This document shows, piece after piece, positions 39,822-46,900 of a stretch of DNA of 53,322 bases. A model generated the notes under the pieces. That model was not told where the DNA came from, did no database searches, and saw nothing but the letters and a program-made list of their open reading frames with translations. Source of the stretch: Bacteroidaceae bacterium (GTDB lineage: Bacteria; Bacteroidota; Bacteroidia; Bacteroidales; Bacteroidaceae). Numbering within the stretch: position 1 is the stretch's first letter; the number at the start of each line of letters is the position of its first letter. Made by a program: the position numbers and the translations under genes. Location of the stretch: assembly GCA_017619335.1 (NCBI GenBank), contig JAFZSP010000072.1:1-53322 (forward strand). The letters run 5' to 3'.

Positions 39822-40160
39822 TGAGAGCACTCTCATACTGCTTTTCTTGCTGGCTTTTAAGTTCGAACGGAAAGGTTTGGCGGCTGGCAGAGAGCGGGTT
39901 ATGAAGTGGAACTCATTGCAGGGCAGCGGCCTGGCCTCTTATCGGTAAAACGAAGCGTTATGCTCATCTTGTTACTGAAACCTAGGAAATTTCAAGTACG
40001 GCAAGAGAACATGATGACTTCCATGCGAAAGCGTGGGCGTTATCTATATCTCCCGTATAAGGTTTTCCTAGGACCACAGTAAGAGAAGTGGATACAGTTC
40101 CACGCTTCAGCGTTTCATAAAGGGTCTTCTCTTGGGACTGGAGAGGACACATACTATCGT
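39822..40160 (+). ncRNA. Candidate structured RNA or long structured 5' leader
   Basis: No plausible coding frame on the plus strand. From 39972 to 40082 nested helices are visible: TTACTG/CAGTAA (39972-39977 with 40077-40082), CCTAGGAAA/TTTCCTAGG (39981-39989 with 40064-40072), TACGG/CCGTA (39997-40001 with 40053-40057), and a GAAA-tetraloop hairpin CCATGC-GAAA-GCGTGG (40021-40036). Two more hairpins follow: 40085-40092 with 40099-40108, and GTCTTCTC/GAGAGGAC at 40124-40148. It has its own promoter. I found none of the signature sequences of tmRNA, RNase P or SRP RNA. It could be a regulator of the downstream PEGA/barrel gene or an independent RNA. Confidence 0.5.
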
Positions 40161-40165
40161 TCATC

Positions 40166-41728
40166 ATGCGGCATCTCAGCATCTTGTTGTCCGTCTTCAC
40201 TTCTGTCCTGAAATACACCATCTTCCTGTTCTGCTGCGTCCAGGCACAGGCGCAACTAAAGGTGGACGGCTTCTCAGAGCGCATACTTGACACCAGCGCC
40301 AACGCTCCAGCCACACGCGTGCTGGACAACAATGGAGAAACCTGTGCCCTCATCAAGATCTTTGCCCCGCGAACAGACGGCTTTCACTGTGACGGCGGTG
40401 CCAAAGGCATTATGAAAGAAGAGGTGAAGGGCGGTGAACTGTGGATTTTTGTTCCGGCCTCGGCTCAGCGTCTGATTATCAGCCACACGCTCTTCGGACG
40501 CATAGAATATGATTACCCTGAGTCGCTGAAGAAAGGTTCCACCTACCAGCTACTGTTAAACGTGGGTCTGGGACGCTTCATCACCATCAACAGCACACGC
40601 ATTGGAGCCGATGTGGAAGTGGATGGACAGTACATCGGCCAGACTCCTCTCTACAACCAGTACCTGCTCTATGGTCCACATACCATCAAGGCGACCAATG
40701 GCAAATGGGAAGGAACGATGGAGCACCTCGTTTCTGCCAACGAGGCCGCAACAGACCAACAGACCGTGGTCACCGTTCCGCTGCAAGACCTGTCACAGCA
40801 CTATGGTCAGGGACACATCACCGTGGACAACAATGCCGACATCTTCTATGCCGGACGATTGGTAGGCACAGGTTCTTGGCTCTTTGACCTGCGTGAAGGC
40901 ACCTACGAAGTGGAAACCCGGAAGGCCGACAGCGAGCCGGCTCGCACCACCTTCACCGTTAAAGCCGGCGCGCAAGGTAATGACCTGAAAGTGAAAGCCC
41001 CCACTCCACACACAGGTTGGCTGAATCTCTACACTCGTCCCCGCAATGTCACTGCCACTGACAACGGAAGCCCCATCAACCTCAGTGAAGTTCAGACCTT
41101 GCCTGTGGGAGCCCACCAGCTGAGTATCTCCCGCAAAGGCTATGTCACCCAGCAACGAGAATACACCATCCAGCTGAATCAGACCACCGCTGATACCATC
41201 CAGTTGGAACGCGTGAAGTATGTGAAACCCTTTGCGTTCTACTTTGGCGGAGCCTATACGATACGAAGTCTCTCCGGTCTCAGCGGCATCCTTGGCTTGG
41301 TGCTTTATGGCCACGACCTGCAGGCCTCCTATACCTTCGGACTCACAGAGTCGGATCCCGTCTATTGGGGAGGAGACCTGAACACCGCCACCAAGTACAA
41401 GATGAACAGCATCGGCGTGAAATATGGCTATCAATTCAACCTGATGCGTCAGTTGGCCATCACGCCACAAGTGGGCTACGCCTATAACTTCCTCACGGCC
41501 AATGCTGCCGCAGCAGGCAACACCATCTATGGCGATGGAGCCTCATCCAGTGCTGCCTCCCTTGGTGCCAAGATTGTACTCGTGCCTGTGCAGCACCTCT
41601 ACTTCTTTGTGGCTCCGGAATATATGTTTGCCCTCAACCAAGACAAGAACTTCAAGACCATAACGAACAGCAGCAACTTCAGTGCCGACGGCTTTGCCGT
41701 CAACGTTGGCGTGCTGGTAAACTTTTAA
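40166..41728 (+). CDS. PEGA-domain protein with C-terminal outer-membrane beta barrel
   Basis: 520 residues. A signal peptide ends near VQAQAQ (about 29). A surface domain occupies 30-160; PEGA-like repeats follow (RIGADVEVDGQYIGQTPLYNQYLLYGPHTIKATNGKWEG; ITVDNNADIFYAGRLVGTGSWLFDLREGTYEVETRK; LNLYTRPRNVTATDNGSPI...LPVGAHQLSISRKGYVTQQ). From about 355 the protein becomes a beta barrel (AFYFGGAYTIRSLSGLSG, HDLQASYTFGLTESD, IGVKYGYQFNLMRQLAITPQVGYAYNF, YFFVAPEYMFAL, GFAVNVGVLVNF). This architecture is common in Bacteroidota; function unknown. It is preceded by a long structured leader. Confidence 0.82.
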   Translation: MRHLSILLSVFTSVLKYTIFLFCCVQAQAQLKVDGFSERILDTSANAPATRVLDNNGETCALIKIFAPRTDGFHCDGGAKGIMKEEVKGGELWIFVPASAQRLIISHTLFGRIEYDYPESLKKGSTYQLLLNVGLGRFITINSTRIGADVEVDGQYIGQTPLYNQYLLYGPHTIKATNGKWEGTMEHLVSANEAATDQQTVVTVPLQDLSQHYGQGHITVDNNADIFYAGRLVGTGSWLFDLREGTYEVETRKADSEPARTTFTVKAGAQGNDLKVKAPTPHTGWLNLYTRPRNVTATDNGSPINLSEVQTLPVGAHQLSISRKGYVTQQREYTIQLNQTTADTIQLERVKYVKPFAFYFGGAYTIRSLSGLSGILGLVLYGHDLQASYTFGLTESDPVYWGGDLNTATKYKMNSIGVKYGYQFNLMRQLAITPQVGYAYNFLTANAAAAGNTIYGDGASSSAASLGAKIVLVPVQHLYFFVAPEYMFALNQDKNFKTITNSSNFSADGFAVNVGVLVNF

Positions 41729-41741
41729 AATACAGAAGACA

Positions 41742-42980
41742 ATGAAGAAATACCTTCTTTTCCTCGCGTGTACCTTATTATATATAGCCTGTGGCGGAGA
41801 TGATGACGGAGGCGGCACCACACCCTCTGGCGGTTCGGAGTACCTGAACGTTCAGAACGTGGATATACCTGGCGGCAACACCACCGCCACCTTGAGTATC
41901 CAAGCCAGCAGCAACTGCGAGTGGAACATCACCTGGACAGAAAACTGGATTCGCAGCATCAGCCCCACCACGGGACGAGGCAGCCAGAACGCCACCATCA
42001 CTGTGACCACCAACCCTTCTTCCTCCACATCCAGAACCGCCGTCGTCACCGTGAGTAACAAGGGCGGTACCATCAAGCGAGACATCAATGTCACCCAGTC
42101 GCCCAGTTCCGAGTCACTGGCACTGAGCGTCACTTCCTTGAACTTTACTTATACAGCTGGCAGTCAGACCGTCACTGTGACTGGCAACACACAGTGGAAC
42201 GTGGTGGAAGCTGACGAAGAATGGTTCTCTGTGTCCCCAAAAACCAGCAGTGCAGAAAGCACCGTTGTCACCATCAACGTTACGGAGAATACCTCAGATA
42301 ATGAGCGAAAGAAGGTGCTGACTTTCAAAGGCAATGGCGGCACTTCCAAGCAATTGGAAATCATTCAGGCAGTTCGCCCCACTGACTTCAGCGTCACGCC
42401 CACAAACATTTCTGCTGATGCTCCCGCCTCCACCGTCACGTTCAACATCGTTGGAGAAGCACGCTGGACAGCCCAGTCTAATCAAAGCTGGGCAACATTG
42501 AGCGATGTCTCAGACACTGGTAACAAAACCATCACCGTGAGTCTGTCAGACAACACCAATGAACAGGATCGAACCGCAGAGATAACCGTCAGCTCTTCAT
42601 CCAAGTCGGAAAAGGTCACCATCACACAAGCCGCTGGCACCAAACCAACCATCACAGAAGTGACTTATTCAGATGTGACCCAAACCACTGCCACCATTTC
42701 CTTCAAGTATAATTCGATGTTCCCCGTCAAGGAATATGGTATCTGCTGTTCTTCTACCAATCAGGAACCCACGCTTGAATCAGATGCACACAAATCCGAG
42801 ACTGGCTCTGCCAAGCAAGGCTCTCCCTCCATTCCTCTCTCTGACCTTGCGCCAGGTACCACATACTATATTCGCACCTATGCCACCAGTGCTGTTGGCA
42901 CACAGTATAGTAACACTATTTCCTTCACTACCAACAGCAATGTGCCTGGCGGTGGGGATAATGTGACACCTAATGTATGA
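41742..42980 (+). CDS. BACON-domain surface lipoprotein
   Basis: 412 residues. Signal peptide with lipobox Cys (LLYIAC), then the acidic/Gly motif GGDDDGGG that resembles Bacteroidota surface-export signals. Three BACON-like domains follow (about 28-120, 125-208, 212-300) with typical SNCEWNITWTENWIRSISPTTG, NTQWNVVEADEEWFSVSPKTSS and EARWTAQSNQSWATLSDVSDTG. A fibronectin-III-like domain (about 302-400) contains SFKYNSMFPVKEYGICCSST and LAPGTTYYIRTYATSAVGTQYSNTISFTTN. BACON modules usually bind glycans or act as spacers in surface enzymes. It starts 13 bases after the PEGA gene. Confidence 0.87.
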   Translation: MKKYLLFLACTLLYIACGGDDDGGGTTPSGGSEYLNVQNVDIPGGNTTATLSIQASSNCEWNITWTENWIRSISPTTGRGSQNATITVTTNPSSSTSRTAVVTVSNKGGTIKRDINVTQSPSSESLALSVTSLNFTYTAGSQTVTVTGNTQWNVVEADEEWFSVSPKTSSAESTVVTINVTENTSDNERKKVLTFKGNGGTSKQLEIIQAVRPTDFSVTPTNISADAPASTVTFNIVGEARWTAQSNQSWATLSDVSDTGNKTITVSLSDNTNEQDRTAEITVSSSSKSEKVTITQAAGTKPTITEVTYSDVTQTTATISFKYNSMFPVKEYGICCSSTNQEPTLESDAHKSETGSAKQGSPSIPLSDLAPGTTYYIRTYATSAVGTQYSNTISFTTNSNVPGGGDNVTPNV

Positions 42981-42985
42981 AGATT

Positions 42986-43001
42986 GATTAAAGGTTTAAT
43001 C
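42986..43001 (+). terminator. Short hairpin after the BACON gene
   Basis: GATTAAA-GG-TTTAATC, 7-bp stem, directly after the stop codon; the following sequence is not a strong T-tract. Weak terminator at best, marking the switch to AT-rich DNA. Confidence 0.35.
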
Positions 43002-43060
43002 AGAGTTCTTCCATTCAATTCTAATGAGAATAAAACAGAAATAATATACATCATAACGAT

Positions 43061-43894
43061 ATGGCTATAAAGAGTTATAACAGTAGTCAATCAGATTTCA
43101 TAAAAATGTCATTCCAATGTGAATGTGGGGAAATCTTAGATACAGGTCTAATGCCTGTATGTGACCTTCGTCAAAATAATAGAGAGGGTTATTCATTCAC
43201 TTATGATAAATCAATAGAATGTTCTAAGTGTCATAAGAAATATCCAATTCACTTTTATGATGACGATGTTATCTCATATTGTGAAATACCTTCATTAGCT
43301 AACGATGACTCCATTATTTCCTTGCATGAAATACCTTATGAATATGCTTACAAAAGTAATACTATGTATGTTGATTTTATACAGGAAATAAGAAAAGCCC
43401 AGCAAATCATAGATTCAATCGAGAATCTGGATACTGAGAATCAGCAAGTATTGTTTAGAATGGCATTATCATACATTATTTCGATCATGGATGCTTATTT
43501 GGGTGATACATTTCGTTATTATGTTGAAAAATATGAGAAATTCAAAGAACAATATGAAATCGGACGGAAAAAATCGAAAGAACAATTCAGATCTTTGAAA
43601 ACAATTAATGAACAATCTTTTCAAAACATTAATAAAACCGTTAAATTATACCAACTTGCATTTAATATTGAATTATCTGGTAATCAACTCATACAAGATG
43701 CAGCACAAAAGAGAAATAGAATAATCCATCATAGTAGCAGGGATGAGGATGGCTATGAAATTCTGATAACAGCATCTGAATTGAAAGATTTATTAGCTGA
43801 AATAGAATCTTATGTTAAGACTGTGGGCCAAAAGATTATTGATGTTGTATATGAAGAGATAATAATTGGAAACAGGCCAAATAATGAGCAATAA
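43061..43894 (+). CDS. Zinc-ribbon protein with HEPN-like RNase motif, low GC
   Basis: 277 residues and clearly AT-richer than its neighbours. The N-terminus has a possible zinc ribbon (C20-x-C22, C34, C54-x2-C57). The remainder is helical; QDAAQKRNRIIHHSSRDEDGYEI contains R218-x4-H223 (RNRIIH), the catalytic pattern of HEPN nucleases, preceded by helices (YVDFIQEIRKAQQIIDSIENL, VLFRMALSYIISIMDAYLGDTF). HEPN proteins often are RNA-cutting toxins or defence effectors. The combination with a zinc ribbon is not one I can name. ATG at 43061 used; ATG at residue 16 would also retain the zinc ligands. No signal peptide. Probably horizontally acquired. Confidence 0.65.
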   Translation: MAIKSYNSSQSDFIKMSFQCECGEILDTGLMPVCDLRQNNREGYSFTYDKSIECSKCHKKYPIHFYDDDVISYCEIPSLANDDSIISLHEIPYEYAYKSNTMYVDFIQEIRKAQQIIDSIENLDTENQQVLFRMALSYIISIMDAYLGDTFRYYVEKYEKFKEQYEIGRKKSKEQFRSLKTINEQSFQNINKTVKLYQLAFNIELSGNQLIQDAAQKRNRIIHHSSRDEDGYEILITASELKDLLAEIESYVKTVGQKIIDVVYEEIIIGNRPNNEQ

Positions 43895-43942
43895 CATAAT
43901 ACGTCATTCAGAAATGAGACATCTTTCATCTCAAGTTTTAAT

Positions 43943-43993
43943 ATGATTGAAAAAGCATTAAGGAGATTATTGCATAAAGGAAAATCTATATAA
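43943..43993 (+). CDS. Possible 16-residue leader ORF
   Basis: MIEKALRRLLHKGKSI; its TAA stop overlaps the ATG of the large surface protein (TAATG). It could allow translational coupling. Short enough to be chance. Confidence 0.25.
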   Translation: MIEKALRRLLHKGKSI

Positions 43994-46900
43994 TGATTAT
44001 GAAACGAGTTTCACTATTTTTGTTAGGAACCATACTGTATGCTTTATTCCCTTGTGGAGTGATTGCATCAAACATAGAATTTAATATCCTTCATAATGAA
44101 TACATCAGGAATCAGTATTCAATTAATGATAACAGATTAAGCAATACTAATGTGTCTGAGTCCATGGAAGAAGGCATTATAACGGATGCCTCTAATACTA
44201 TAACCATATCAGTATCTGGCAATGGTTATGTCAAATGGGAAGATATAGATGTGCATTTGATGCATGATGGTAAAGTAGGTGGTGGCACACATTCATTTCC
44301 TGTGCCAACCGGTCATACATTGAGGTTTTGGTATTATCCAAATGAAGGAAATCGATTAGCAAAGGTCTTAGAAAATGGAACTGATATTACATCTCAAATC
44401 ACAAATCCAATAGTATCAAGTGATCTATCAATTAATGCGTATTTGGAAATCGAATTTGAAGTAGATTCTAATACGATATCCTTTGTCGATAGCTATGTCA
44501 AAGAAATATGCTTAGCGAAATGGGATTTTAATAAATCAGGTAATTTTACCGAAGATGAAGCCGCTTCTGTTACTGATTTAGGAACTGCATTTACAGGTAA
44601 CAAGTCAATTTTCTCATTCGAAGAGCTAAAGTATTTCACCGGGTTAACAGCTATTACAACTGATGCATTTAATGGTTGTTCAAGATTACAAACCATTACA
44701 TTTCCAGATTCAATAACATCAATAGAAGATAGGGCTTTTTCTGAATGTACTAATTTATCTGTAACAATACCATCTTCCGTAACAAGAATTGGAGATGAGG
44801 CATTCTATGAATGCAAGGGATTATCAGGCTTACTAACTCTTCCTGATTCATTAAAAACAATTGGAATCAAAGCTTTTCAAGGATGTTCAAACCTAACAGG
44901 TTCATTGATTATTCCTAATTCAGTAACTACCATAGGTGAATTAGCCTTCTTTTGTTGTACTGGACTTACTGGTTCTTTATCAATACCCAATTCAGTAACA
45001 ACTATTGGAGACGCTGCTTTTTATTTCTGTACTGGATTATCTGGTACGCTGATTATACCCAATACTATAACAAAAATTGGTGAAGGATCTTTTTCGCATT
45101 GCAGTAGTTTTACTGGCCCCTTGACAATTCCTAATTCAGTAATAACCATAGAAAACGACGCATTTCGTGAGTGTAGTGGATTTACAGGACCTCTGACTAT
45201 ACCGAATTCTGTACAAAGCATTGGTATATATGCTTTTGCTGGTTGTGAGAATATTAATCGAGTTATTTCTCTTATCAAATCCCCTTTCGACATCTCGGAT
45301 AATGTTTTTAAGGACATTTCACCTAACGCTGTACTTCAAGTTCCTCATGGTACAAAAGATAAATATCAAGTGTTTCCTGGGTGGACTTCACATTTTAAAG
45401 AGATTGAGGAGGAGACGGCAACCTTCACCTTAGATATTAATGTAATAGGTAAAGGATATGCTTTATATGACGGAACGATGATTCGTGGTAAGATCAGTTC
45501 TTTCACCATACAAGAAGGAGGTACTGCAGTTGTTCAATTAATACCTGATGAAGGATATAAAATAAAGACCTTAAAATTGAATAACATTGATGTTACTTCT
45601 GATATTATCAATGACCAATACTCCATTAGTAACATCTGTACAGATACCACGTTGGAAGTTGAATTTGAAGCCATTAGTTACACTCTGTCCATCAAGGCAT
45701 CAGATAATGGAACTGCGACCTTTAACAATATAGCAGTTCGAGGGACAACAACAACATTTACAGTTAATCATGGTTCCTCTGCGACAATAGTATTCACTCC
45801 AGACAACGGGAACCGCATCAAAAGTGTAAAACTCAATAACACAGATGTGACACCAGATATCTCCAATAACCTATTTACCATAAACAACATTACAGCGGAT
45901 ACGTTTTTGGAGGTGGAGTTTGAAGTCATAACATACTCCCTTTCTATTAAAGCATCTGGAAATGGTTCTGCAACATACAACAATACGACGGTTCGAGATG
46001 AGACTACATCATTTACTGTTAATCATGGTTCTTCGCCAATAATATCTTTTACTCCAGATAGTGGATATCGTATCAAGAGTGTGAAAGTAAATAATGCAGA
46101 TGTGTCGTCTGCTGTATCCAATAACCAATACACAATTAGTAACATCACTTCTGACACAACATTAGAAGTTGAGTTCGAGGCTATTCCTCCTACAACTTAT
46201 ACTCTCAAAATCAAGTCATCTGGTAATGGAACAGTAACATATAATGGAACTGCGATACGAGATAAGAGCAGTTCATTCACTGTGAATGAAGGCACATCTG
46301 CTGTGGTTTCATTTGCTCCTGACGAAGGATATCGCATCAAGTGCGTAATAGTGGATAATGCGGATGTAACGACTAATGTCTCCAAGAGCCAATATTCCAT
46401 AAGCAACATTACTGCAAACACATCGTTAGAGGTGGAGTTTGAGATGATAACATACTCCCTGTCCATCAAGGCTTCAGGCAATGGCTCAGTGTATTACAAT
46501 GCTACTGAGATACGTGGGAAAACGACCGTTTTTACGATTAATCATGGCTCTTCTGCAACCATCTTGTTCTCACCTGATGAGGGATATCGCATCAAGAGTG
46601 TTCATTTGAATGAAACAGATGTAACGGGAGATGTGGTCAACGGACAATACACCATTGGAAACATCACAGCTGATGCTACATTGAAGGTGGATTTTGAAGT
46701 GATTTCTTATTCCTTATCCATTAAAGCTTCTGGTAATGGGACTGCGAACTATAACAATACAGCTGTTCGAGAGAAGACCACAACTATTACTATTAATCAT
46801 GGATCTTCGGCAACGATTACATTCACCCCAGACGATGGGTATCACATCAAGAGCGTAAAACTCAACAATACAGATGTTACCTCTAATGTTTCCAACAATA

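Noticed and set aside
39822..40160. tmRNA, RNase P or SRP RNA
   Set aside because: A CTTATCGGT stretch and GAGAGC recall RNase P, but GAGGAAAGTCC and the paired CAGAA-type segments are missing and the order is wrong; there is no tRNA-like TTCGAATCC end or tag frame as in tmRNA, and the region is too long for bacterial SRP RNA.
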